DNA of 64,000 nucleotides from Gemmobacter aquatilis (GTDB taxonomy: Bacteria > Pseudomonadota > Alphaproteobacteria > Rhodobacterales > Rhodobacteraceae). The DNA lies in assembly GCF_900110025.1 (NCBI RefSeq), contig NZ_FOCE01000008.1, forward strand, positions 62,001-126,000, written 5' to 3'. This document shows positions 1-8,043 of the stretch, one piece after another. A program made the translations under genes and the position numbers. Under the pieces are notes generated by a model. The model saw only the letters and a list, made by a program, of their open reading frames with translations. It made no database searches and was not told the origin of the DNA. Within the stretch, counting starts at the first letter, position 1. Each line of letters begins with the position of its first letter.

Positions 1-946
1 CCAGAATGTCAAAGCGGTCTTCGCCGGTGGCTTTCTGCATCGCCTCCAGCGCCGACAGCGGGCCGAGCTTCATGTAATCTTCGAACGACAGTTCGGCATG
101 TTCCTGCGTGGGGTTGACCCAAGAGATCAGGAAGACGCTGTGCCCCTTTTCCAGCATGAAGCGCACGAGGCTGTTTTCGGGCTTCATGTCGAAGATATAG
201 TATTTGTTGATCCATGGCGGCACGAACAGCAGCGGGCGCTTGTGCTGGGTGGGGGTGAGCGGCTCATACTGGATGAGCTGCATCAGGGTGTTCTGGTAGA
301 TGACCTTGCCGGGGGTGATGGCCAGATCCTTGCCCACCACAAAGGCCTGCGGGTCATTGGTGGCGATGTCGAGCCGGCCGTGGCCACGCTCCAGATCCTC
401 GACCAGATTGCGCATCCCGTCGAGCAGGCTGCGGCCTTCGGTTTCGACAAAGCGTTCGCGGGCGGCGGGGTTGAGGAACAGGAAATTGGTGGGGGCAAGC
501 GCGCTGAGCAACTGGCGGGTGTAGAAGCGGACGCGCAGCGATTCCTTGGTCTGGCCGGGCAGCAGGGTCAGGAATTGTTCGGTGGCCTTTTCCAGCGCGA
601 TATGGCTGTCGCGCAACCCGCGCGCCATGGGATCATTGCTCCACCGCCGGTCGCGGAAGCGTTTGTCGGCGGTTTCGGGTGCGGTGCCCGTCCAGGCGGC
701 GTGCCAGGCCTGCGCCCAGTCGATCCACATGCGTTGCGAGCGGGCCAGCGTTTCATAGGGCTGTTCCAGAAACGCGGGCAGGGCCGCCGCATAGGCATCG
801 GTGACCGAACGCAGATCGACGATCGAGAATTCTTCGCCTTTGGCCTTGGAGGCCGCGGTTTCCTGCGCGGATTGCAGCGCGGTTTGGGCGCGCAGCAGCA
901 GTTCCATCATTTCTGACGTTTGTTTCGTGACAGTTTCAACATCCAT
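1..946 (-). CDS. phaC: Class I polyhydroxyalkanoate synthase, N-terminal part (cut by window edge)
   Basis: Polymerises (R)-3-hydroxyacyl-CoA into PHA granules. Only the first 315 codons lie in the window. The frame is open from the ATG at 946 to the left edge, so the usual ~600-residue protein is truncated by the window, not by mutation. The translation shows the class I N-terminal domain and the start of the alpha/beta-hydrolase fold (LLFVPPWINKYYIFDM, then FLISWVNP). The lipase-box Cys lies beyond the edge. GGGAGGG sits about 8 nt before the ATG. It is last in a run of minus-strand acyl-CoA genes, 32 bp after the MaoC/PhaJ hydratase, which could supply its (R)-3-hydroxyacyl-CoA substrate. 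Confidence 0.93.
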   Translation of the reverse strand, partial: MDVETVTKQTSEMMELLLRAQTALQSAQETAASKAKGEEFSIVDLRSVTDAYAAALPAFLEQPYETLARSQRMWIDWAQAWHAAWTGTAPETADKRFRDRRWSNDPMARGLRDSHIALEKATEQFLTLLPGQTKESLRVRFYTRQLLSALAPTNFLFLNPAARERFVETEGRSLLDGMRNLVEDLERGHGRLDIATNDPQAFVVGKDLAITPGKVIYQNTLMQLIQYEPLTPTQHKRPLLFVPPWINKYYIFDMKPENSLVRFMLEKGHSVFLISWVNPTQEHAELSFEDYMKLGPLSALEAMQKATGEDRFDIL

Positions 947-978
947 GTCCGCAGCCCTCCCAGATTGCGCCAGCTCCC

Positions 979-1425
979 TCAGACCGTCGCCTCGCGCCGG
1001 GCGCGCGACGTGGTCCTGACCGTGGCTTCTCCCTCTACCACGACCTTGTCACCCACAGAACAAATTGTCAGCAAAACTGCGCGACTACGTTCACGGGTGA
1101 GTTGTTTTACGGTCACGCGGGCGGTGACGGTATCGCCGGGGCGGACGGGGCCGACAAAGCGCATTTCCTGCGCGATATAGATGGTGCCGGGGCCGGGCAG
1201 CCGGTTGGCAATCGCCGCCGAAATGGTGGAGGCGGTGAGGAAGCCATGGGCGATGCGGCCACCGAACGGGGTGGTGCGGGCGAAATCTTCGTTGATATGG
1301 ATGGCGTTGTTATCGCCCGAGGCACCGGCGAACAGGATGATGTCGGCCTCGGTGATGGTTTTGGAGAAGCTGGCGGTCATGCCGACTTCGAGGTCTTCGA
1401 TGTCATAGCCGTTGAGTTCGTTCAT
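979..1425 (-). CDS. phaJ: MaoC-family (R)-specific enoyl-CoA hydratase, PhaJ-like
   Basis: 148 aa, the usual size for a single hot-dog-fold MaoC/PhaJ hydratase. The hydratase-2 active site is visible as D-N-N-A-I-H (Asp and His four residues on), followed by GGRIAHGFLTAS. Such enzymes convert trans-2-enoyl-CoA to (R)-3-hydroxyacyl-CoA, linking beta-oxidation to PHA synthesis. The position between an acyl-CoA dehydrogenase and PHA synthase fits that role exactly. GGAGAGCGGA precedes the ATG. The symbol follows family and context; substrate chain length cannot be read from the sequence. Confidence 0.88.
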   Translation of the reverse strand: MNELNGYDIEDLEVGMTASFSKTITEADIILFAGASGDNNAIHINEDFARTTPFGGRIAHGFLTASTISAAIANRLPGPGTIYIAQEMRFVGPVRPGDTVTARVTVKQLTRERSRAVLLTICSVGDKVVVEGEATVRTTSRARREATV

Positions 1426-1492
1426 TCCGCTCTCCTTTGCGGGGCGGGCAGGGCCGGGGATCGGCCCTGCGCAGGCGTCAGGCGTTGGCCTG

Positions 1493-3286
1493 TCAGGCCA
1501 CGGCGCCCAGATCTTCGGGCGTCAGGGCCAGCACGGTTTCGGCGCCTTCGGTGGCCATCACGCGCAGCGCCTGGGCCTGCGGAAAGACCTGCGTGCGATA
1601 GAAGGCGGCCAGACGCATCTGGCGGCCGGGCAGGGTGCCTGCATCGCCCCGCGCCTGACGTGCGGCGGCGGCAAGGGCGGCATCGGCCATGGCCCAACCG
1701 CCGAGGCAGATGCCGAACAGCTCCAGCAGCGCCGAGGCGGCGGCGGCGGGCAGTTGGGCGTTTTGTCGGGCAGAGGCGAGCAGCCAGTCGCCCGCCGCCT
1801 CCAGCGTCTCAATCACCTGCGCCAGCATGGCGGCCAGGGCGGCGAAATCGGCGCCCGGTGCGGCGCACAGCCGGGTGCGGCTGGCGCGGATGTCTTCGAC
1901 CAGTTCGGCCAGTGCGGTGCCATTGTCGCGGATCACCTTGCGCCCCACGAGGTCCAGCGCCTGAATGCCGGTGGTGCCTTCGTAGATCGTGGTGATGCGG
2001 GCGTCGCGCAGATGCTGGGCGGCGCCGGTTTCCTCGATATAGCCCATGCCGCCATGCACCTGCACACCGAGCGAGGCCGAAAGGTTGCCGGTTTCGGTGG
2101 ACCAGCCCTTGACCACCGGGATCAGCAGATCGAGCCGCCGTTGCGCGCGGGCGGCAACCGAGGGATCGGGGCAGCGGCTGGCGATGTCTTGCGCCGCCGC
2201 CGCGCGATAGGCGAGGATGCGGGCGGCCTGCGTGCGGGCCTTGATCAGCCCCAGCATCCGGCGCACATCGGGGTGCTGCGCAATGGCGACCGAGCCTTCG
2301 ACCCCCGGCGCCCCGCCCTGTTTGCGGCCTGCGGCATAGGTGGCGGCCACTTGCCCCGCATGTTCGCCGATGCCGATGCCTTGCAGACCCACACCAAGGC
2401 GGGCGCTGTTCATCATGGCGAACATATAGGGCAGGCCCTGATGCGGTGCGCCCACCAGATAGCCGGTGGCCCCGCCATTGTCGCCAAAGGCCAGCGTGCA
2501 GGTCGGGCTGGCATGGATGCCCAGCTTGTGTTCGATCGACACGCAGCGCAGATCGTTCATCGCGCCAAGGCTGCCATCGGCGTTGACGAGGAATTTCGGC
2601 ACGACGAACAGCGAGATCCCCTTCACCCCGGCGGGCGCGTCGGGCAGGCGGGCCAGCACGAGGTGGACGATATTCTCGGCCATGTCATGGTCGCCATAGG
2701 TGATGAAGATCTTTTGCCCCGAGATCAGATAATGATCGCCCTGCGGCACCGCCTTGCTGCGGATCGCCGCCAGATCGGACCCGGCTTGCGGTTCGGTCAG
2801 GTTCATCGTGCCGGTCCAGCGGCCTGCGACGAGATGATCCAGATAGGTGGCTTTCAGATCGTCCGAGGCATAGTGGCTGATCGCCTCGATCGCGCCCTGG
2901 GTCAGCAGCGGGCAAAGCTGGAAGGCCGTGTTGGCGCCGTTGAACATTTCCTGAATGCAGGCGTTGACCACGGCGGGCAGACCCATGCCGCCATGATCGG
3001 GCGCGGCGGTGGGGCTGTTCCAGCCCATGTCCACCAGCGTGGCATAAGCCTCTTTCCAGCCGGGCGGCGTGGTCACCGCCCCGTCGGCAAAGCCCAGGCC
3101 CGCCTGATCGCCGGTCCAGTTCAGCGGGGCCAGAACCTGACCGGCGAATTTGGCGGCCTCGTCCAGAATGGCGGCGACGGTTTCGGGCGACGCTTCCTCC
3201 AGACCGGGCAGGGTGGCGAGGGTGGACAGATCGCACAGATCCTCCAGCACGAAGAGCATGTCCTGAAGCGGGGCTTGATAGGTCAT
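1493..3286 (-). CDS. Acyl-CoA dehydrogenase (long form, DmdC-like)
   Basis: 597 aa FAD-dependent acyl-CoA dehydrogenase of the long subfamily, with an extra C-terminal domain, that includes 3-methylmercaptopropionyl-CoA dehydrogenase (DmdC). Visible family motifs are MNLTEPQAGSDL, the IHASPTCTLAFG segment, the helix motif QVHGGMGY and YEGTTGIQALDLVGRK. It would oxidise an acyl-CoA to the enoyl-CoA taken by the adjacent MaoC hydratase. It lies 42 bp after livM and 67 bp before the hydratase. The long subfamily contains many enzymes of unknown substrate, so a DMSP role is not claimed. Confidence 0.9.
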   Translation of the reverse strand: MTYQAPLQDMLFVLEDLCDLSTLATLPGLEEASPETVAAILDEAAKFAGQVLAPLNWTGDQAGLGFADGAVTTPPGWKEAYATLVDMGWNSPTAAPDHGGMGLPAVVNACIQEMFNGANTAFQLCPLLTQGAIEAISHYASDDLKATYLDHLVAGRWTGTMNLTEPQAGSDLAAIRSKAVPQGDHYLISGQKIFITYGDHDMAENIVHLVLARLPDAPAGVKGISLFVVPKFLVNADGSLGAMNDLRCVSIEHKLGIHASPTCTLAFGDNGGATGYLVGAPHQGLPYMFAMMNSARLGVGLQGIGIGEHAGQVAATYAAGRKQGGAPGVEGSVAIAQHPDVRRMLGLIKARTQAARILAYRAAAAQDIASRCPDPSVAARAQRRLDLLIPVVKGWSTETGNLSASLGVQVHGGMGYIEETGAAQHLRDARITTIYEGTTGIQALDLVGRKVIRDNGTALAELVEDIRASRTRLCAAPGADFAALAAMLAQVIETLEAAGDWLLASARQNAQLPAAAASALLELFGICLGGWAMADAALAAAARQARGDAGTLPGRQMRLAAFYRTQVFPQAQALRVMATEGAETVLALTPEDLGAVA

Positions 3287-3328
3287 CGCGGGGTCCTGCG
3301 GATCAGAGTTTGCGGAAGGGGGCGGGCA

Positions 3329-4252
3329 TCAGAAGGAATTGCGGATCAGGGCGCGCAATTCGCCGACGATGCCGCGGCGGAAGGCCAGAACGCAGATCAC
3401 GAAGATCACCCCCAGCACCACCGGCACCCAGGCCGACAGCGGCCCCGACGCAAGGTAGTTCTGCAGCGTGACGATGACGCCTGCGCCCACGGCGGGGCCT
3501 GCCAGCGTGCCAAGGCCGCCCAGCAGCGTCATCAGCACCACCTCGCCCGACATGTGCCAATGCACATCGGTCAGCGAGGCAAGCTGGAACACCACGGTCT
3601 TGGTGGCACCCGCCAGCCCGGCCAGCCCGGCAGACAGCACGAAGGCTAGAAGCTTGTAGCGTTCGATGTCATAGCCGAGCGAGCGGGCGCGGTTTTCATT
3701 GTCGCGGATCGCGGCCAGCACCTGCCCGAAGGGCGAGCGGACGGTGCGGGCGATCAGCCCGATGCCCAGGGCGCAGATCGCCAGCACGAAGTAGTAGAGC
3801 GTGAGGTTGTTCTGCAGATCGAACAGGCCCAGAGCGGTGCCGCGCGGGATGCCCTGCAGGCCGTTCTCGCCGCCGGTGAAGGAGGAGGTGACGAACAGGA
3901 AATAGGCCATTTGCGCCATGGCCAGCGTGATCATGGCGAAATAGATGCCGTGGCGGCGGATCGCCAGTTGCCCGATGGCCAGCCCCATCAGTGCTGCGCC
4001 CAGTGCGCCGGCCAGAATCCCCAGCTCGGTCGGCAGGCCCCAGACCTTCAGCGCGTGGCCGGTGAAGTACCCCGCCCCGCCAAAGAAGGCGGCATGGCCG
4101 AAGCTGAGCAGCCCGCCATAGCCGAGGATCAGGTTGAAGGCGCTGGCGAACAGCGCGAAGCACAGCAGCTTCATCAGGAAGACGGGATAGACCAGAAAGG
4201 GCGCGACCAGCAGCAGGGCCAGCAGCAGAAGATAGGCGAGTTTGGTCTTCAT
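3329..4252 (-). CDS. livM: Branched-chain amino acid-type ABC transporter permease LivM
   Basis: 307 aa inner-membrane permease with about ten hydrophobic segments and the family motif YGGLLSFGHAAFFGGAGY near residue 50. The ATG at 4252 is preferred because AAGGTG lies 8 nt upstream; a GTG at 4261 would add three residues. The start lies about 10 bp after the livH stop, so the two are co-translated. It forms the heteromeric channel with LivH. In catabolic operons like this one, such transporters often carry amides, aromatic acids or other carboxylates rather than branched-chain amino acids. Confidence 0.9.
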   Translation of the reverse strand: MKTKLAYLLLLALLLVAPFLVYPVFLMKLLCFALFASAFNLILGYGGLLSFGHAAFFGGAGYFTGHALKVWGLPTELGILAGALGAALMGLAIGQLAIRRHGIYFAMITLAMAQMAYFLFVTSSFTGGENGLQGIPRGTALGLFDLQNNLTLYYFVLAICALGIGLIARTVRSPFGQVLAAIRDNENRARSLGYDIERYKLLAFVLSAGLAGLAGATKTVVFQLASLTDVHWHMSGEVVLMTLLGGLGTLAGPAVGAGVIVTLQNYLASGPLSAWVPVVLGVIFVICVLAFRRGIVGELRALIRNSF

Positions 4253-4262
4253 CTGGGGCACC

Positions 4263-5153
4263 TTACGCGGTTTTGCCGAACAGGCCTGCAGGGCGCAGGA
4301 TCAGGACGATGGCCATGACCAGGAAGATCACGGTGGCGGACGCCTCGGGCCAGAAGACCTTGGTCAGCCCTTCGATCATGCCCATGGCCAGCCCGGTGAC
4401 GATGGCGCCGATGATCGAGCCCATGCCGCCGATCACCACCACGGCGAAGACGACGATGATGAGGTTGGAGCCCATCAGCGGGTTGACCTGCGTGATGGGG
4501 GCGGCCAGCACCCCGGCAAAGGCCGCCAGTGCCACGCCATAGCCATAGGCGAGCGTGGTCAGCATCGGCACGTTGACGCCGAAGGCCTGCAACAGTTTCG
4601 GGTTTTCGGTGCCTGCGCGCAGATAGGCGCCGATCTTGGTGCGTTCAAACAGCAGCCAGGTGGCGAGGCAGACCACGACCGAGGCCAGCACGACCCAGGC
4701 GCGATACCAGGGCAGGAACATGAAGCCCAGATTGACGCCACCCGACAGCGCGGCGGGGGCGGCATAGGGGATGCCCGAGGCGCCGAACAGCTTGACGAAG
4801 GTGCCCTCGATCACCAGCGCCAGACCGAAGGTCAGCAGCAGGCCATAAAGGTGATCCACGCCGACCAGACGGCGCAGCAGCAGCCGTTCGATCACGATGC
4901 CCAGCGCGCCGACCATCAGCGGCGCCAGCACCAGCGCGCCCCAGTAGCCGATGCCGAAAAACTGCACCAGCGCCAGCGTGGCAAAGGCGCCCAGCATGTA
5001 CAGCGCGCCATGCGAGAAGTTCACGATGTTGAGCAGGCCGAAGATGACGGCCAGACCGAGCGAAAGCACCGCGTAGAACGCGCCGTTGATGAGACCAAGC
5101 AGAAGCTGGCCGAAAAGCACTTGCGGGGGGATGCCCAGCAGATCCGTCAGCAT
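4263..5153 (-). CDS. livH: Branched-chain amino acid-type ABC transporter permease LivH
   Basis: 296 aa integral-membrane permease. Family signatures include GLINGAFYAVLSLGLAVIFG and IVNFSHGALYMLGA near the N-terminus and VIGGMGSIIGAIVTGLAMG in the C-terminal half. Partner of LivM. A ribosome-binding site AAGGA lies 9 nt before the ATG. It is separated from the upstream substrate-binding-protein gene by 70 bp that hold a strong hairpin with a T-run (5178-5214), so its expression may be lower than that of the binding protein. Confidence 0.9.
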   Translation of the reverse strand: MLTDLLGIPPQVLFGQLLLGLINGAFYAVLSLGLAVIFGLLNIVNFSHGALYMLGAFATLALVQFFGIGYWGALVLAPLMVGALGIVIERLLLRRLVGVDHLYGLLLTFGLALVIEGTFVKLFGASGIPYAAPAALSGGVNLGFMFLPWYRAWVVLASVVVCLATWLLFERTKIGAYLRAGTENPKLLQAFGVNVPMLTTLAYGYGVALAAFAGVLAAPITQVNPLMGSNLIIVVFAVVVIGGMGSIIGAIVTGLAMGMIEGLTKVFWPEASATVIFLVMAIVLILRPAGLFGKTA

Positions 5154-5177
5154 GGCGGGATGTCCTTGTTACCGTCG

Positions 5178-5214
5178 GGGGCAAAAGTCCCCACCGGAGC
5201 GGGCTCCGGTGGGG
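5178..5214 (-). terminator. Intrinsic terminator/attenuator between binding-protein gene and livH
   Basis: Read on the minus strand, an 11-bp GC-rich perfect stem (CCCCACCGGAG at 5189-5199 pairing with 5204-5214, 4-nt loop) is followed by ACTTTTGC. It sits inside a same-strand gene run, so partial termination would keep the periplasmic binding protein in excess over the permeases. Confidence 0.65.
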
Positions 5215-5223
5215 GTACTCGCC

Positions 5224-6429
5224 TTATTTCGTGGGGCAAGTGCTTTCGGACAGCGGTCCGAACGCCTCTTCTCCGGGGATGGTCCGCACGATTTTGAGGT
5301 AGTCCCACGGCTGGGAGGAGTCAGCCGGAGACTTGACCTCGGCGAGATACATGTCGTGCACCATCCGCCCGTCGCTGCGCAGCACGCCGTTTTCGGCGAA
5401 GATGTCGTTCACCGGCAGCTCGCGCATCTTGGCCAGAACGGTGTCGGTGTCATCCGAGCCGGTGGCCTCGATCGCTTTCAGGTAGTGGAGCACGGAGGAA
5501 TAGGTGCCGGCCTGAACGCCCGTGGGCATCTTGCCGGTACGGTCGTAGAACCGCTTCGACCATTCACGGGTCGCATCGGTGCGATCCCAGTAGAAGCTGA
5601 CGGTCATCTGCATGCCCTGCGCGGTTTCAAGGCCGAGCGCGTGGATGTCGGACAGGAAGACCAGCAGGCCCGCGATCTTTTGCCCGGCGTCAACGATGCC
5701 GAATTCCTTGGCGGCCTTGATGGCATTGATCGTGTCGTTGCCGGCATTGGCCAGACCGATCACCTTGGCGCCCGAAGCCTGCGCCTGCAGCATGAAGGAC
5801 GAGAAATCCGACGCGGGGAAGGGGTGCTTGGCCGCGCCGACCACGGTGCCGCCCGCCGCTTCGACGACTTTGGACACGTCTTTCTGCAGCGCCTCGCCAA
5901 AGGCGTAATCGGCGGTGAGGAAATACCAGCTGTCGCCGCCTTCGGCGACGATGGAGGCGCCGGTGCCCACGGCCTGCGCACGGGTGTTGTAGGTCCAGTG
6001 CAGGCCGGTCGGGATGCAGGCGTCATTGGTCAGCGCCGAAGTGGCGGCGCCGGAAACGAGGGCGATCTTGTTCTGTTGCTTGGCCACTTCGAACACGGCC
6101 ATGGCGACCGAGGTGGTCACCAGTTCGGCAAAGGCATCGACCTGGCCGGTATCGCCCCATTCGCGCGCGGTATTGGCGGCGATGTCGGCCTTGTTCTGGT
6201 GATCGGCCGAAACCAGTTCGACCGGCGCCCCGGCAACCTTGCCGCCAAATTCTTCGATCGCCATTTCGGCGGCGGCGATGGTGCCCGGACCGGCGAGATC
6301 GGAATAGGTGCCCGACATGTCGGTCAGCAGGCCGATCTTCACGCTGCCGCCGCTGATTTCGGCGCTGGCGCCCGAGGCCAGCAGGGCAAGCGCCGAGGCG
6401 CTGGCGGCGAGGGTATTGAACAATTTCAT
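5224..6429 (-). CDS. Periplasmic substrate-binding protein of Liv-type ABC transporter
   Basis: 401 aa, with an N-terminal signal peptide (KLFNTLAASASALALLASGASA) and a type I periplasmic binding fold. Motifs GGSVKIGLLTDMSGTYSDLAGPG and WYFLTADYAFGEALQKDV are typical of LivK-like receptors in the group used for amides, aromatic acids or other carboxylates. A perfect GGAGGAGAAAAG ribosome site precedes the ATG. The gene lies between livF and livH. The ligand is unknown; the CoA ligase and dehydrogenase in the same block suggest a carboxylic acid. Confidence 0.9.
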   Translation of the reverse strand: MKLFNTLAASASALALLASGASAEISGGSVKIGLLTDMSGTYSDLAGPGTIAAAEMAIEEFGGKVAGAPVELVSADHQNKADIAANTAREWGDTGQVDAFAELVTTSVAMAVFEVAKQQNKIALVSGAATSALTNDACIPTGLHWTYNTRAQAVGTGASIVAEGGDSWYFLTADYAFGEALQKDVSKVVEAAGGTVVGAAKHPFPASDFSSFMLQAQASGAKVIGLANAGNDTINAIKAAKEFGIVDAGQKIAGLLVFLSDIHALGLETAQGMQMTVSFYWDRTDATREWSKRFYDRTGKMPTGVQAGTYSSVLHYLKAIEATGSDDTDTVLAKMRELPVNDIFAENGVLRSDGRMVHDMYLAEVKSPADSSQPWDYLKIVRTIPGEEAFGPLSESTCPTK

Positions 6430-6463
6430 CTTTTCTCCTCCACAGATGAATCCGGCGGCGTTT

Positions 6464-7216
6464 TCAGACGCTCAGGTATTTGTCGAAAATGTGCTGTTTG
6501 GCGGCCAGTTCGTCTTGCCGGATGGTGGCGACGATCTTGCCGTGATCCATGACGAAATGCCGGTCGGCCAAGGGGGCGGCGAAGCGGAAGTTCTGTTCCA
6601 CCAGCACCACGGTATAGCCGCGGGCCTTCAGCGCGATCAGCACCTCGGTCAGCTTGTCCACGATCACCGGGGCCAGACCTTCGGTGATTTCATCCAGCAA
6701 CAGGATATTGGCGCCGGTGCGCAGGATGCGGGCCATGGCCAGCATCTGCTGTTCGCCCCCCGACAGCCGGGTGCCCTGACTGCGGCGGCGTTCGGCGAGG
6801 TTGGGGAACATGTCATAGAGTTCTTCGACCGACATGCCGCCTGCGGCGACACGGGGCGGCAGCATCAGGTTTTCTTCCACCGACAGGCTGGCGAAGATGC
6901 CGCGTTCCTCGGGGCAGTAGCCGACGCCGAGATGGGCGATGATGTGGGGGGCGGTGTTGATGACCTCGGTGCCCTTGACCATGATCGAGCCGGTGCGCCG
7001 CCCGATCAGCCCGACAATGGCGCGCAGCGTGGTGGTGCGGCCCGCGCCGTTGCGGCCCAGCAGGGTGACCAGTTCGCCCTGACAGACCGTCAGGTCGATG
7101 CCGTGCAGCGCGTGGCTTTCGCCGTAGAAGGCGTGCAGATCCTGAATCCGCAACTCCTCGATGCGTTCCGAGACGTGTTGGCCGCCCAGTTCGTGGTTTT
7201 CGATGATCGCGCTCAT
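6464..7216 (-). CDS. livF: ABC transporter ATPase LivF (Arg in place of Walker A Lys)
   Basis: 250 aa ATPase of the Liv transporter. ABC signature RLSGGEQQM and Walker B ILLLDEITEGL are intact, followed by the Q..FRFAAPLADRHFVMDHG switch region. The P-loop reads GRNGAGRTT, so the normally invariant lysine is arginine at residue 60. The start codon overlaps the livG stop by 4 nt (ATGA). With LivG it forms an ATPase heterodimer, in which LivG carries a normal P-loop. About 12 extra N-terminal residues precede the usual LivF start; an internal start is possible. Confidence 0.9.
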   Translation of the reverse strand: MSAIIENHELGGQHVSERIEELRIQDLHAFYGESHALHGIDLTVCQGELVTLLGRNGAGRTTTLRAIVGLIGRRTGSIMVKGTEVINTAPHIIAHLGVGYCPEERGIFASLSVEENLMLPPRVAAGGMSVEELYDMFPNLAERRRSQGTRLSGGEQQMLAMARILRTGANILLLDEITEGLAPVIVDKLTEVLIALKARGYTVVLVEQNFRFAAPLADRHFVMDHGKIVATIRQDELAAKQHIFDKYLSV

Positions 7217-7971
7217 GCCGCCCGCCCCATATAGGCTTCCTTCACCCGCGGATCGGCCGAAACCTCCGCATAGGTGCCTTCGGTCAGCACCGCCCCGCGT
7301 TGCAGCACGGTGATCGTGTCGCAGAGCGTGGAGACGACGCCGAGATTGTGTTCGACCATCAGGATGGTGCGGTTGGCCGAAACCTTGCGGATGAGCTGGG
7401 TCACCAGTTCCACATCCTCGCGGCCCATGCCCTGCGTGGGTTCATCGAGCAGCATCAGTTCCGGGTCGAGCGCCAGCGTGGTGGCCAGTTCCAGCGCGCG
7501 TTTGCGGCCATAGGGCAGATCGGCGACCACGGCCTCGCGGAAGCGTTCCAGCCCGACCATGGCGAGCAATTCATCGGCGCGGTCGTTCAGCGGCGCCAAG
7601 GCGCGTTCGCCGCGCCAGAAGTGGAACGAGGTGCCCAGCTTGCGCAGCAAGGCCACGCGGACATTTTCGCGCGCGGTCATATGCGGGAACACGGCCGAGA
7701 TCTGGAACGAGCGCACGACGCCCATGCGGGCGATTTCCGCCGGTTTGGCGGGTGTGATGTCGCGGCCATTGAAGGCGATGGTGCCGCGCGTCGGCGTCAG
7801 GAATTTGGTCAGCAGGTTGAAGACGGTGGTCTTGCCCGCGCCATTCGGCCCGATCAGCGCATGGATCGTATGGCGGCGGATGCGCAGATCGACGCCGTTC
7901 ACCGCCGTGAACCCTTTGAATTCCTTGGTAAGCCCCTGCGTTTGCAGGATGAAATCGCCTGTCTCTGTCAT
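7213..7971 (-). CDS. livG: ABC transporter ATPase LivG
   Basis: 252 aa ATPase subunit. Walker A GPNGAGKTTVFNLLTKF, Walker B ELMLLDEPTQGMG, H-loop MVEHNLGVV. The usual LivG insert of the branched-chain family (EARMGVVRSFQISAVFP-type region) is present. It overlaps livF by 4 nt. Upstream, 72 bp separate it from the CoA ligase stop, with no hairpin that looks like a terminator. Confidence 0.92.
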   Translation of the reverse strand: MTETGDFILQTQGLTKEFKGFTAVNGVDLRIRRHTIHALIGPNGAGKTTVFNLLTKFLTPTRGTIAFNGRDITPAKPAEIARMGVVRSFQISAVFPHMTARENVRVALLRKLGTSFHFWRGERALAPLNDRADELLAMVGLERFREAVVADLPYGRKRALELATTLALDPELMLLDEPTQGMGREDVELVTQLIRKVSANRTILMVEHNLGVVSTLCDTITVLQRGAVLTEGTYAEVSADPRVKEAYMGRAA

Positions 7972-8043
7972 GTTGTTGGCTTTCGTACAGGGGGGGCGTG
8001 CCGGTGGGGGCCGCGCGGTGGCGGCGCCCCGGCTGGCGGTGGG

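Noticed and set aside
1412-3649. A 745-codon plus-strand open frame across the dehydrogenase and livM genes
   Set aside because: Low-complexity Gly/Gln/His translation crossing two recognised minus-strand genes; no ribosome site or family pattern.
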